A DNA stretch of 64,000 nucleotides from Flavobacterium sp. MFBS3-15 (GTDB lineage: Bacteria; Bacteroidota; Bacteroidia; Flavobacteriales; Flavobacteriaceae): contig NZ_JAPCHV010000009.1 in NCBI RefSeq assembly GCF_026107645.2, positions 116,959 to 180,958 of the forward strand, written 5' to 3'. Under the pieces are notes generated by a model. It was given only the letters and a program-made list of their open reading frames with translations. It had not been told where the DNA came from and did no database searches. The position numbers and the translations under genes are program-made. Positions 43,347 to 52,272 of this stretch are shown piece after piece. The stretch's first letter is position 1; every line of letters begins with the position of its first letter.

Positions 43347-44834
43347 ATGAAAAAACTGCCTGTACTGACTTTTTGCTTTGCTGCTTTTATCCTGCTGCTT
43401 TTCGGCGCATGCCGGAAAGATAAGGATAAGGAAGCGGCTACCGGGAAAAAAGAGGTTTCCGAATCCGTCAGCCTTACCGATTTGGGCAATGAAGAATGGC
43501 GTATGGGAAACTACCAGAAAGCACTCGACTATTTTACGCAGGCCTACAAAAAAGTAAAGGAAGAAGGTAACGAAGAGCAGATGGCAACACTGCTCAACAA
43601 CCTCGGGCTGGTGCACTGGCGGCTTGAGAACAACGAGGCTGCCATGGAGTGCTATGATGAAGCCGCGGAGCTTGCCCAAAAAACCGGCATGAAGCGCCTG
43701 CTGGGGCTAACGCTTACTAATCGCGCACTGATACTCAGGGAGCAGCGTAATTTTAAGGAAGCCTTTGCCCGTAATAACGCTGCAATAGCCATCTTTAAAG
43801 AGATTAACGAACCCCGCGACCTTGCCATTGCTTATAACAACCAGGGACAGATATACCGTTATGGAGAAAATCCTGATCCGGCCCTTACCTATTACTTGCT
43901 TTCGCTTGAAGAATGCAAAAAGATTGACTACATGGAAGGGATGGCAACCGCGTGGCAAAATCTCGGTACCGTATATACCCAAAAAGGCGATGCAGCAAAA
44001 GCTTTCGATGCTGCGCGCAAGTGCCTTGCCATTGCACGCCGGCTTGACAGTAAGGTTCGCATCCGTGAGGCTTACGAGGAGTTGTCTAAAAGCCATGAAC
44101 GTTTCGGCACAGCCGACTCTGCCTTATACTATTACAAAAAGTATTTTGAGGTAGAGCGCGACCTGATGGAGGCCAACCAAAGCGAGCGCCTGTCGCAAAA
44201 CCAGGCGGAACTGGGGCTGGAAGTATAAAACCTGCGCATACAAAACCTGCAAAATGAAAAAGATATTGCCAACAACCGCCTGTGGATGATTGCCCTGGGG
44301 ATATTGGCAGTATTGCTCGCGGTTGCCTTTTTTGTGTACCGTTATTTTTCCAGGATGCGCTTTAAGGAACGCCACCTTGAAATGGAACTGCGCAACACCC
44401 AAAAGATCATCGATATAAAGGAACAGGAACTCAAAACGTATATCATTGACCTTTCCCGCAAAAATGCCATAATTAGTGGCCTGCAGGAAGAAACACAGCC
44501 ACAGACCGAACCTGATGAACCTACCGAAGATGAAATTTCGGCCCTGCTGGAACAAAAGATACTTACGGATGATGACTGGGAACAGTTCCGGTCGCGTTTC
44601 CGTGCCATATATCCCGGATTCTTTTCGCGCATCAGGGAGAGCGGTGTAACCCTCACCGAAGCCGAAACCCGCATACTGGTGCTCATGCGCCTGGAGCTCA
44701 ACGGCCCCGACATGGCAGGCATCCTGGGCATATCGCCTCAAAGCGTAAGGGTTTGTAAAATGCGCCTCAAGAAAAAGCTTAATGCAGTAGGCTATGAAAC
44801 TGTGGAAGCTTTCCTGGAATACCTTATAGGGTAA
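43347..44834 (+). pseudogene. TPR / membrane / HTH regulator interrupted by an in-frame stop
   Basis: Bases 43347-44228 encode a lipoprotein-like signal (MKKLPVLTFCFAAFI... FGAC) and TPR repeats (LGNEEWRMGNYQKALDYF, LLNNLGLVHWRLENNEAAME, AYNNQGQIYRYGENPDPALT, AWQNLGTVYTQKGDAAKAFD). After TAA at 44226-44228 the same frame continues at once with NLRIQNLQNEKDIANNRLW, a membrane helix (ALGILAVLLAVAFFVYRYF), a coiled coil and a LuxR-like HTH (TLTEAETRILVLMRL, GISPQSVRVCKMRLKKKL) to 44834. The layout TPR-TM-coil-HTH is typical of a Bacteroidota one-component regulator. A single codon change made the stop. The halves could be separate proteins (ATG 44286) or a pseudogene. Confidence 0.75.
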
Positions 44835-44840
44835 AAACTG

Positions 44841-44848
44841 TATTTTTG
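44841..44848 (+). promoter_or_regulatory. -7 box of ArsC-like gene, possibly leaderless
   Basis: TATTTTTG matches TAnnTTTG and is followed by CAAA and the ATG at 44853, the same 4-base spacing seen at the DUF488 cassette. Confidence 0.45.
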
Positions 44849-44852
44849 CAAA

Positions 44853-45206
44853 ATGAAAAAAATATTCTACCTCAAGACGTGCGACACCTGCCGCAAGATA
44901 CTCAAGGCATTACCCAATACAGAAGGCTTTACGCTCCGCGAGATAAAGACCGAACCCATTACCCCTGAAGAACTGGCGGAAATGCACCGCCTGGCCGGAA
45001 GCTACGAAGCGCTGTTCAGCCGTAAGGCAACTTTATATAAAGAGCGGGGACTGAAGGATGTACAGCTGACAGAAGCCGATTACAAGAATCTCATCAATGA
45101 GCATTATACCTTCCTGAGCCGCCCGGTTATAGTAGATGGCGACAGTATTTTTGTAGGCAACAGCAAGCAAAATGTGGAGGCTGCCATTGCGCATTTAGGC
45201 CGCTAA
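44853..45206 (+). CDS. ArsC/Spx-family reductase-like protein
   Basis: A 117-residue thioredoxin-fold protein of the ArsC/YffB/Spx family. The CxxC is at CDTC (positions 10-13 of MKKIFYLKTCDTCRK), with the family's EIKTEPITPEELAEM, FSRKATLYKERGL and FLSRPVIVDGDSIFVG segments (RP near the conserved arginine). Glutathione- or thiol-dependent reduction of arsenate or another thiol-linked substrate is possible. Spx-like regulation is less likely because the protein stands alone. It is 18 bases after the HTH gene stop. Confidence 0.87.
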   Translation: MKKIFYLKTCDTCRKILKALPNTEGFTLREIKTEPITPEELAEMHRLAGSYEALFSRKATLYKERGLKDVQLTEADYKNLINEHYTFLSRPVIVDGDSIFVGNSKQNVEAAIAHLGR

Positions 45207-45227
45207 CCATCCCTCCATTATTTTTAT

Positions 45228-45235
45228 TAACTTTG
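45228..45235 (+). promoter_or_regulatory. -7 box of yicC-gmk-nadD
   Basis: TAACTTTG matches TAnnTTTG, 18 bases before the yicC ATG at 45254. Confidence 0.45.
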
Positions 45236-45253
45236 TGGCTCTAAATTTTTTGC

Positions 45254-46114
45254 ATGATACAATCCATGACAGGCTTTGGCAAAGCATCGCTGCAGTTGCC
45301 CAACAAAAAGATTACCGTAGAGGTAAAATCCCTAAACAGTAAAGGCCTTGACCTGAATGTGCGCATGCCGTCGGCTTTCCGCGAAATGGAGCTGGGCCTG
45401 CGCAACCAGATAGCCCAAAAGCTGGAACGCGGCAAAGTGGACTTCTCGCTTTTTGTTGAAGTGACAGGAGAAGAAACATCATCAAAGATCAATGTGCCTA
45501 TTGTAAAGGCATACATCAGCCAGATGAAGGAGGTGATCCCCAACGGCGATGACACCGAATTCATGAAGATGGCCGTACGCATGCCCGATGCGCTTAAAAC
45601 CGAGCGTGAAGAAATAGACGAAAACGACTGGGGACAGATACAAGGGGTTATAGTGCAGGCGCTGGACAACATACACAATTTTCGCGTAACTGAAGGCGTA
45701 GCGCTGGAAAAGGAATTCCTGGTGAGGATATCCAACATACTTTCACTGATGAATGAAACGGTGTCCCTTGACAACGAAAGGCTGGAAACCGTTAAAACAA
45801 GGCTGCACGCCTCCATTGACGAGCTTAAAGTGAATGTCGATGAGAACCGTTTTGAGCAGGAGCTCATTTTCTACCTCGAAAAAATGGATATTACCGAAGA
45901 GAAGGTGCGCCTTGAAAACCACCTGAACTATTTTATTGAAACACTGGCCGGATCGGAAGCGAACGGCCGCAAGCTGGGCTTCATTACACAGGAAATGGGC
46001 CGCGAAATTAATACCATGGGATCTAAGGCCAACCATGCAAAAATGCAAAAGCTGGTGGTGCAGATGAAGGATGAACTGGAAAAGATCAAAGAACAGGTAC
46101 TTAATGTTCTATAG
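45254..46114 (+). CDS. yicC: YicC family endoribonuclease-like protein
   Basis: A 286-residue YicC/YloC family protein, a group linked to RNA cleavage in E. coli. The N-terminus IQSMTGFGKASLQLPNKKIT and VEVKSLNSKGLDLNVRMPS are the strongly conserved entry motif; the C-terminus carries FITQEMGREINTMGSKANHA, the family's acidic/basic active segment, and a helical end. Length is typical. yicC-gmk-nadD order is, as I recall, widely conserved in flavobacteria. Confidence 0.93.
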   Translation: MIQSMTGFGKASLQLPNKKITVEVKSLNSKGLDLNVRMPSAFREMELGLRNQIAQKLERGKVDFSLFVEVTGEETSSKINVPIVKAYISQMKEVIPNGDDTEFMKMAVRMPDALKTEREEIDENDWGQIQGVIVQALDNIHNFRVTEGVALEKEFLVRISNILSLMNETVSLDNERLETVKTRLHASIDELKVNVDENRFEQELIFYLEKMDITEEKVRLENHLNYFIETLAGSEANGRKLGFITQEMGREINTMGSKANHAKMQKLVVQMKDELEKIKEQVLNVL

Positions 46115-46182
46115 TTCCGGGTTTAGAGTTCAGAGTTGCCATACAGTATGGAACCCTGAACCCTGAACCCCAAACTCTAAAG
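46115..46182. repeat. AACCCTGAACCC-type inverted repeat between yicC and gmk
   Basis: CCATAC-A-GTATGG is a perfect palindromic core (near 46139-46151), flanked by GGGTTTAGAGTTCAGAG on the left and AACCCTGAACCCTGAACCCC then AAACTCTAAA on the right, forming one imperfect hairpin. It starts directly after the yicC stop. The same family contributes the start of the dehydrogenase at 10461. Confidence 0.6.
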
Positions 46183-46203
46183 TAAACAACAACACAACAA
46201 CTA

Positions 46204-46773
46204 ATGAAAGGCAAATTATTAGTATTCTCGGCTCCTTCCGGGTCGGGTAAAACAACCATAGTAAGGCACCTGCTGGCCCAGCCCGAACTGAACCTGGAGT
46301 TCTCTGTTTCGGCAGCCACCCGCGAGCCACGCGGAACCGAGGAGCATGGCAAGGATTATTACTTCATATCGCTTGAGGAATTCAAGAAGCATATCAAGGC
46401 AGAGGAATTTGTAGAATGGGAAGAGGTGTACCGCGACAATTTTTACGGTACGCTGAAAAGCGAGGTAGAACGCATCTGGGCGCAGGGCAAGAATGTGATA
46501 TTCGACATAGATGTGGCAGGCGGCCTGCGCATCAAAAAGAAATTTCCCGAAGAAACGCTGGCTGTTTTTGTAAAGCCGCCAAGTATCGACGAGCTGAAGA
46601 TACGCCTGAAAAAACGTAGTACCGAATCGGACGACAAGATAAACATGCGCATAGCCAAGGCCTCGGTAGAGCTGGCCACCGCACCGCAGTTTGACGTGGT
46701 GATAAAGAACTACGACCTGGATGTGGCGAAGCAGGAGGCCTATGATTTGGTAAAGGATTTTGTAAGCAAATAA
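46204..46773 (+). CDS. gmk: Guanylate kinase
   Basis: Phosphorylates GMP to GDP with ATP. The P-loop SAPSGSGKTTIVRHL is at residues 9-23; the GMP-binding residues are in SVSAATREPRGTEEHGKDYYF and the lid in IRLKKRSTESDDKI, with FDIDVAGGLRIKKKF marking the core. Length 189 fits the family. It is 3 bases upstream of nadD on the same strand. Confidence 0.97.
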   Translation: MKGKLLVFSAPSGSGKTTIVRHLLAQPELNLEFSVSAATREPRGTEEHGKDYYFISLEEFKKHIKAEEFVEWEEVYRDNFYGTLKSEVERIWAQGKNVIFDIDVAGGLRIKKKFPEETLAVFVKPPSIDELKIRLKKRSTESDDKINMRIAKASVELATAPQFDVVIKNYDLDVAKQEAYDLVKDFVSK

Positions 46774-46776
46774 GTC

Positions 46777-47358
46777 ATGAAAGTCGGGCTGTATTTCGGA
46801 ACATTTAACCCCATGCACATAGGGCACCTCATCATTGCCAACCATATCGCCGAGAACAGCGATCTGGACCAGGTGTGGCTCGTGGTAACCCCGCACAACC
46901 CGCACAAGAAAAAAAGTACGCTGCTGGACGACCACCACCGCCTGCAGATGGTTTTTTTGGCTACAGAAGATTACCCGAAACTGAAGCCCAGCGACATCGA
47001 GTTCAAGCTGCCACAACCGAATTATACAGTACACACACTGGCACACTTGCAGGAGAAGTTCCCCACGCATGAGTTTTCGCTCCTGATGGGTGAGGATAAC
47101 CTGAATTCCCTGCACAAGTGGAAGAACTATGAGGTAATCATCCAAAACCACGACATCTACGTATATCCGCGCCTCAACACAGAGATTATCGACCCGGAAA
47201 TTGAAGCTTCGGCCCGAATCCACCGGGTTGATGCCCCGGTTATTGAATTATCATCCACGTTTATCCGCGAAAGCATAAAGAAAGGGAAAAATGTACAGCC
47301 CATGCTGCCCCATAAGGTATGGCAGTATGTGGAGCATAATCTATTCTACAAGAAATAG
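46777..47358 (+). CDS. nadD: Nicotinate-nucleotide adenylyltransferase
   Basis: Makes deamido-NAD from nicotinate mononucleotide and ATP in NAD synthesis. Residues GLYFGTFNPMHIGHLIIANH (3-22) hold the GTFNP and HIGH-type nucleotidyltransferase motifs; VVTPHNPHKKKS and LMGEDNLNSLHKWKNYE are substrate loops. The C-terminus has the ISSTxIR-like SSTFIRESIKKG motif. Length 193 fits. Confidence 0.96.
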   Translation: MKVGLYFGTFNPMHIGHLIIANHIAENSDLDQVWLVVTPHNPHKKKSTLLDDHHRLQMVFLATEDYPKLKPSDIEFKLPQPNYTVHTLAHLQEKFPTHEFSLLMGEDNLNSLHKWKNYEVIIQNHDIYVYPRLNTEIIDPEIEASARIHRVDAPVIELSSTFIRESIKKGKNVQPMLPHKVWQYVEHNLFYKK

Positions 47359-47359
47359 T

Positions 47360-47440
47360 CGTAGTTTTCAGTCCCAGTCCCAGTCTCAGTTCTCATTAGT
47401 CCGCAATCATCAGCAATCATTACGCTGAAAACTGTGAATG
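47360..47440. repeat. CCCAGT tandem and inverted AGTTTTCAG repeat after nadD
   Basis: AGTTTTCAG (47363) and CTGAAAACT (47424-47432) bracket a region with CAGTCCCAGTCCCAGTCTCA in near-tandem 6-base units and CGCAATCATCAGCAATCAT. GTCG and CGAC sit further out. There is no ORF. Looks like another intergenic hairpin family. Confidence 0.5.
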
Positions 47441-47478
47441 CGACCTATTTGCCGATAGGCAGGATATATACTATTTCG

Positions 47479-47486
47479 TATATTTG
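47479..47486 (+). promoter_or_regulatory. -7 box of YqhD-like alcohol dehydrogenase
   Basis: TATATTTG matches TAnnTTTG, 25 bases before the ATG at 47512. Confidence 0.5.
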
Positions 47487-47511
47487 AATACAAAACAAAA
47501 CACGAAATACC

Positions 47512-48672
47512 ATGCTCAACTTCGAACTATATAACCCTGTCAACCTCGTTTTTGGCAAGGGACAGATGGAAAAACTTTCCAAACTCATTCCGGCGGATGC
47601 CAAAATATTATTAGCTTATGGCGGCGGGAGCATTTTCGCCAACAGCGTGCACGCGCAGGTAACCGAAGCCCTGAAAGGCTATGACATTACCGAATTTGGC
47701 GGCATTGAACCCAATCCCCGCTACGAAACGCTGATGAAAGCCGTGCAGCTTATCCGCGAAAAAAAACTCGATTTCATTTTGGCAGTGGGTGGCGGATCGG
47801 TTATCGATGGTGTAAAGTTCATTTCGGCAGCGGTAAACTTTGAAGGCGACCCCATTGACATCTTACGGAAAAGGATTCGCATAGAAAGCAACGCCATGCC
47901 TTTCGGTACCGTGCTTACATTGCCGGCAACGGGTAGCGAAATGAACTCGGGTGCTGTTATAAGTGTGGAAAGTACACAGGAAAAGCTGACCTGCGGAGGG
48001 CCTGCCCTGTTTCCGAAATTCTCGATCTGCGACCCGGCTACAGTGGCCTCACTACCGAAAAGGCAGGTGCAGAATGGCGTTATAGATGCTTTTACCCACG
48101 TGATGGAGCAGTACCTTACCTACCCGCACGATGCGATTTTGCAGGACCGCATAGCCGAAAGCATTTTGCAGACATTAATCGAAATAGGCCCGGGAGTTGC
48201 TGAAAACCCTGCCGACTACAAACTGGCATCCAACTTTATGTGGTGCTGTACCATGGCCCTAAACGGACTCATCCAAAAAGGCGTGCCTACCGACTGGGCT
48301 ACCCATATGATTGGCCATGAACTTACCGCGCTTTACGGCATCGATCATGCCCGTACACTGGCCATCATTGCGCCAAGCCTGTACAAAGTGATGTTTGAGA
48401 CCAAAAAAGAAAAGCTGGCACAATACGGGACCCGTGTTTGGAATATTTCTGAAACGGATGTTGACAAAGCCGCAAAGCTGGCTATTGCTAAAACAGTAGA
48501 ATTTTTCAAAACCATGGGGATGCCGGCAAGGGTGTCCGAATATACCGCCGATTATCAAAATACTGCCGATATCATTGTGAACCGCTTTGAAGAACGCGGA
48601 TGGAGGGCAATGGGCGAACGCGGCAACATTACTACTGATAAGGTCAGGGAAATAGTAGAGATGAGCTATTAA
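47512..48672 (+). CDS. Iron-containing alcohol dehydrogenase (YqhD/BdhA type)
   Basis: A 386-residue group III metal-dependent dehydrogenase, NADPH-linked in YqhD. The cofactor motif ILAVGGGSVIDGVKF is near residues 90-104, and metal-binding residues appear in VIDAFTHVMEQYLTYP (D, H) and MIGHELTALYGIDHARTLAI (H, H). It reduces short-chain or reactive aldehydes, which would be a detoxification role; the substrate is inferred from the family. It begins a monocistronic unit ended by a terminator. Confidence 0.9.
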   Translation: MLNFELYNPVNLVFGKGQMEKLSKLIPADAKILLAYGGGSIFANSVHAQVTEALKGYDITEFGGIEPNPRYETLMKAVQLIREKKLDFILAVGGGSVIDGVKFISAAVNFEGDPIDILRKRIRIESNAMPFGTVLTLPATGSEMNSGAVISVESTQEKLTCGGPALFPKFSICDPATVASLPKRQVQNGVIDAFTHVMEQYLTYPHDAILQDRIAESILQTLIEIGPGVAENPADYKLASNFMWCCTMALNGLIQKGVPTDWATHMIGHELTALYGIDHARTLAIIAPSLYKVMFETKKEKLAQYGTRVWNISETDVDKAAKLAIAKTVEFFKTMGMPARVSEYTADYQNTADIIVNRFEERGWRAMGERGNITTDKVREIVEMSY

Positions 48673-48680
48673 GCAAAAAT

Positions 48681-48714
48681 AAAAGGCACTCCTGTGGAAT
48701 AAGGAATGCCTTTT
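48681..48714 (+). terminator. Terminator after YqhD-like gene
   Basis: AAAAGGCACTCC pairs with GGAATGCCTTTT (one internal mismatch), giving an A-stem-T structure that could work in both directions. Confidence 0.7.
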
Positions 48715-48905
48715 AAAACACCAAAAACAAAAAATTTAACTAACCTTGTATATCCTAATTATAACGTAATTATAGTTGGATAACGCTGTGAGTGCTTTTG
48801 GAATTGCGTTGAAAATCATAATAAAATGTTAATGTTTGATGTGTTTTTAATAGGCGGAAAAAACATTTAGCATGATGCTAAGAGGCAGGTTGTGTTAAAA
48901 ATGAG

Positions 48906-48913
48906 TATTTTTG
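48906..48913 (+). promoter_or_regulatory. -7 box of gpsA
   Basis: TATTTTTG matches TAnnTTTG, 25 bases before the ATG at 48939. A TTG at 48890 is rather close for a -33 box. Confidence 0.4.
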
Positions 48914-48938
48914 ACGTTTCAATTCAATCGATGTACTA

Positions 48939-49934
48939 ATGAGTGACACTCCAAAGTTCGCCGTTATAGGCGGCGGAAGCTGGGCCACGGCGATTGCCAA
49001 GATGCTTTGCGTAAATGTACCTGAAATAGCGTGGTACATGCGCAACAACGACGCCATTGAGCACCTGAAACTGCAAAAGCACAACCCCAACTACCTGAGC
49101 TCGGTGGAATTTGACCCTAAAAAACTGCGCCTTACCAGCGACATCAACGAGGCTGTTGCCTATGCCGATTACGTGATATTTGCCATACCGTCGGCTTTTC
49201 TCAGCAAAGAATTGGAGAAGATGACGGTGAGCCTGGAAGATAAAGTAATATTTTCGGCCATAAAGGGTATCGTGCCCGAAACCAGCCTTATCGTAGGAGA
49301 GCATTTCCATGAGCAATATAATATTCCTTACGAAAACATAGGAGTAATTACGGGTCCCTGCCACGCAGAAGAAGTAGCGCTCGAGCGCCTTTCGTACCTT
49401 ACCATTGCCTGCGGGAATGAGAAAAAGGCCAAGATAATGGGCAAAAACCTGAGCAGCCATTACATTAAAACTAAAACATCTGATGACATTGTGGGCACCG
49501 AATATGCCGCGATGCTCAAGAATATTTATGCCATTGCCGCCGGTATTGCACATGGTCTGGGTTATGGCGATAACTTCCAGGCCCTACTGATGAGCAATGC
49601 CATAAGGGAGATGAAAAAGTTCATCCGCAAGGTGCATAAAATGAAGCGCAACATCAACAACTCGGCTTACCTGGGCGACTTACTGGTAACCGGTTACTCG
49701 GTATTCTCGCGCAACCGGATGTTCGGCAACATGATAGGCAAAGGCTATACGGTAAAATCGGCCATGATGGAAATGAGCATGGTGGCCGAAGGCTATTACG
49801 CTACAAAAAGCGCCTACAAGCTGAATACGGACTACAAAGCCAAAACACCGATAATAGATGCGGTATATGAAATTTTGTATGAAGGGAAAGAAGCACGCTC
49901 TACGTTTAAAAAGCTAACGGAAAAACTCGATTAA
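48939..49934 (+). CDS. gpsA: Glycerol-3-phosphate dehydrogenase [NAD(P)+]
   Basis: Reduces dihydroxyacetone phosphate to sn-glycerol 3-phosphate for phospholipid synthesis. The Rossmann motif FAVIGGGSWATAIAKML is at 6-22, GVITGPCHAEEVAL near 135-148, and the catalytic Lys region TEYAAMLKNIYAIAAGIAHGLGYGDN lies near 185-210. Length 331 is typical. Confidence 0.95.
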   Translation: MSDTPKFAVIGGGSWATAIAKMLCVNVPEIAWYMRNNDAIEHLKLQKHNPNYLSSVEFDPKKLRLTSDINEAVAYADYVIFAIPSAFLSKELEKMTVSLEDKVIFSAIKGIVPETSLIVGEHFHEQYNIPYENIGVITGPCHAEEVALERLSYLTIACGNEKKAKIMGKNLSSHYIKTKTSDDIVGTEYAAMLKNIYAIAAGIAHGLGYGDNFQALLMSNAIREMKKFIRKVHKMKRNINNSAYLGDLLVTGYSVFSRNRMFGNMIGKGYTVKSAMMEMSMVAEGYYATKSAYKLNTDYKAKTPIIDAVYEILYEGKEARSTFKKLTEKLD

Positions 49935-49946
49935 AAACCATGTAGC

Positions 49947-50936
49947 ATGAATCACGACCACCTTATCAATCATCCCGGCGTATTGGCAGCCTTTTCGATA
50001 GTGGTCATAGTGATGCTCCTGCTGGACCTTGGGGTGTTCAATAAGCACAGCCATGTCGTTTCCAATAAAGAGGCCTTCACATGGTCAATAGTGTGGATAT
50101 CGCTGGCCATGCTGTTCAGTGGGGTGATTTATTATTTTCTTGGTTTTGAGCAGTTCACTCAGTTCCAGAGCGCATACTGGATAGAAAAGGCACTGTCTGT
50201 CGATAACCTTTTTGTATTTATATTGGTCTTCGGGTTCTTTAATGTCCCGAAACGCCTGCACCATAAAGTATTGTTTTGGGGCATCATCGGCGCATTGGTG
50301 TTCAGGGCGATATTCATTTTTACGGGGGTAGAGCTTATCAATCATACCTACCTGCCCGAAATGAGCATTTTTGGCGAAAAGGTACGCATCAACGCAGTAT
50401 TGTCATTCTTTGGGGTGTTCCTTGTTTTTGCAGGGGTAAAGTCGTGGTTTGCCAAAGAAGACGATGACGAGAACAAGGATTTTTCAAAAAGCCCGGGCGC
50501 ACGAATTATCTACAAATTTTTTAAAGTCACTAAAAACTACGAGGGCAGCCGCTTTTTCGTGAAGATTAATGGTGAGCGCATGGCCACACCGCTACTGGTA
50601 GTTGTAGCCGTCATCGAATTTACCGACCTCATTTTCGCGGTAGATTCCATCCCGGCCATATTTGCCATAGCACCTGACGACCCTTTTATTCTGTACACCT
50701 CCAATATCTTTGCGATATTGGGATTACGGGCGCTGTACTTTTTACTGGCCAACTTTATGCACATGTTCAGCAAGCTGCATTACGGGCTGGCGCTTATCCT
50801 GGCTTTCATCGGAATTAAGATGCTAATTAATCCGTTTGTGCATATATCCTCGCCGGTATCTTTGGCCGTGGTGGGCGGGATACTTGTAAGCGCCGTTGTA
50901 GCGTCGCTAATGTTTCCTGCAAAGAAAAGCCAATAG
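49947..50936 (+). CDS. TerC family membrane protein
   Basis: A 329-residue polytopic inner-membrane protein with nine or so hydrophobic helices. SAYWIEKALSVDNLFVFILVFG and VAVIEFTDLIFAVDSIPAIFAI hold the paired acidic residues in helices (E, D) typical of TerC/Alx metal-export proteins. A charged cytoplasmic loop (AKEDDDENKDFSKSPGAR) separates the halves. Mn2+ or other metal homeostasis is the family role. It follows gpsA by 12 bases; convergent with the WG gene after one base. Confidence 0.9.
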   Translation: MNHDHLINHPGVLAAFSIVVIVMLLLDLGVFNKHSHVVSNKEAFTWSIVWISLAMLFSGVIYYFLGFEQFTQFQSAYWIEKALSVDNLFVFILVFGFFNVPKRLHHKVLFWGIIGALVFRAIFIFTGVELINHTYLPEMSIFGEKVRINAVLSFFGVFLVFAGVKSWFAKEDDDENKDFSKSPGARIIYKFFKVTKNYEGSRFFVKINGERMATPLLVVVAVIEFTDLIFAVDSIPAIFAIAPDDPFILYTSNIFAILGLRALYFLLANFMHMFSKLHYGLALILAFIGIKMLINPFVHISSPVSLAVVGGILVSAVVASLMFPAKKSQ

Positions 50937-50937
50937 C

Positions 50938-52272
50938 TTATTTGCTATCCTCAAAGAATTTTACGCCATTGCTGCCTACATAGCAGGTTTTGCCTTTATC
51001 GATGAATTCATAGATATAAAAATCGCTTCGGGAGCGGCTATTAAGATCAATGCGTGTGATGAATTTGTCATAGGCGGGTTCTATGAGTACTGTACCTTCC
51101 ATACCTAAAGCAAGCCCCCTGCCGTTGTCATCAAATATGCCGACTTTCCCTTTGCTTTCTAACACTTTTACACCCATGTCGTGTATCGCATCATAATTGT
51201 GCGGTATCAGCAGGGTGGATGTCTCATAATTATAGAGTCCGGCTTTTTTATCATTGTAAAGCACTACTGTCTTCCCCCAGGAATCGAATACTGTAATCTT
51301 TCCGTACACCGGGGGTATGAAAAATTCGCCCCTCCTGCCTTCAAGGCCGATCAGCTGTTTTTTGTTCGATTTAATCACATATCCCGCATTCCAACCCGGT
51401 ATCTGCGCAGGCTTATATTCATGCTTGCCATTGGTGCGTAAAGTGCTGTAAAAATCCGGATTTACCTCTTCTGCAATTAGGGTTATCTCTTCTCTTTGCG
51501 TGTATAGCTCTATAAAGCTGCTCATTACGCTAAGGCCATTTTCGGTAAGGTCCGGCTTTTGCTTCAGTTCCTCCTTTTTCCCGTCAATGCTGACCGCATA
51601 GTTTTTGTTGCCTATTGCTCCATAGAAGATCTTTCCCTTTGCATCGGCATAGTCGAAATCCTGGTCAATCATGGCGAGGCTGTCAAATTCAAAACCGGTT
51701 ACGGTCCTGCTTTCGCTAAGGTTGAAAAGAGCAAACTTGTTGCCCTTTTTCAGCTTTACACCATCATGCGACATTTCGACAGCCGCTTGCAGACCACTTT
51801 CGAGTACCTTATCCTCATTGGTAATTATATAATATTCATTACCTTTCTTTGCCATGAAAATTTTGCCATCCGTCAGGTGTCCCCTGTGAAAGAAGAATTT
51901 GTCAAGCAGGTTATATTTTATAGGCACCATTTCCTTTCCTTCATGGGTATACAACCCCCACAAACCTTTTTTCTGCACAAAAAACATGTGCCCGCGCGGG
52001 TTATAATAACGAGCAAAAATGCTGTCGAATTCCGGCTCGAACACTACTGAACCGGAGCCGTCTATAATTCCGGCCTTACCAGTCTTATAAACCTTATATT
52101 GTCCTTCAATGCTTTTGATATCTACTTTGTCATAAACAGGTTCAATGATAACTTTCCCATTAGCATCGCTGTAACCCCACAGGCTGCCTTTGCGGTAGGG
52201 CACATACACATCATTGCTTTGGGCCAATGCATTTGCAATGCAAAACAGCGCGAAAAATAAAAACTTTGCCAT
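50938..52272 (-). CDS. WG-repeat protein, exported
   Basis: A 444-residue protein with a signal peptide (AKFLFFALFCIANALAQ) and WG repeats: YRKGSLWGYSDANGKVIIEP and VYDKVDIKSIEG near residues 26-60, FFVQKKGLWGLYTHEGKEMV, and weaker ones at LSKGKVGIFDDNGRGLA. WG-repeat proteins are beta-rich binding modules of unknown ligand. It is translated from ATG 52272, overlapping the GH92 stop by one base, so it is co-expressed with the mannosidase; a glycan-related role is inference. Confidence 0.85.
   Translation of the reverse strand: MAKFLFFALFCIANALAQSNDVYVPYRKGSLWGYSDANGKVIIEPVYDKVDIKSIEGQYKVYKTGKAGIIDGSGSVVFEPEFDSIFARYYNPRGHMFFVQKKGLWGLYTHEGKEMVPIKYNLLDKFFFHRGHLTDGKIFMAKKGNEYYIITNEDKVLESGLQAAVEMSHDGVKLKKGNKFALFNLSESRTVTGFEFDSLAMIDQDFDYADAKGKIFYGAIGNKNYAVSIDGKKEELKQKPDLTENGLSVMSSFIELYTQREEITLIAEEVNPDFYSTLRTNGKHEYKPAQIPGWNAGYVIKSNKKQLIGLEGRRGEFFIPPVYGKITVFDSWGKTVVLYNDKKAGLYNYETSTLLIPHNYDAIHDMGVKVLESKGKVGIFDDNGRGLALGMEGTVLIEPAYDKFITRIDLNSRSRSDFYIYEFIDKGKTCYVGSNGVKFFEDSK

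Noticed and set aside
43347..44228. Treating the TPR half as a complete separate protein
   Set aside because: Sequence continues coherently in frame past the stop into the membrane and HTH parts, so a broken single gene is the simpler reading.
46219..47223. Antisense open frame of 334 codons across gmk and nadD
   Set aside because: It spans two genuine genes with intact catalytic motifs; shadow of codon bias.
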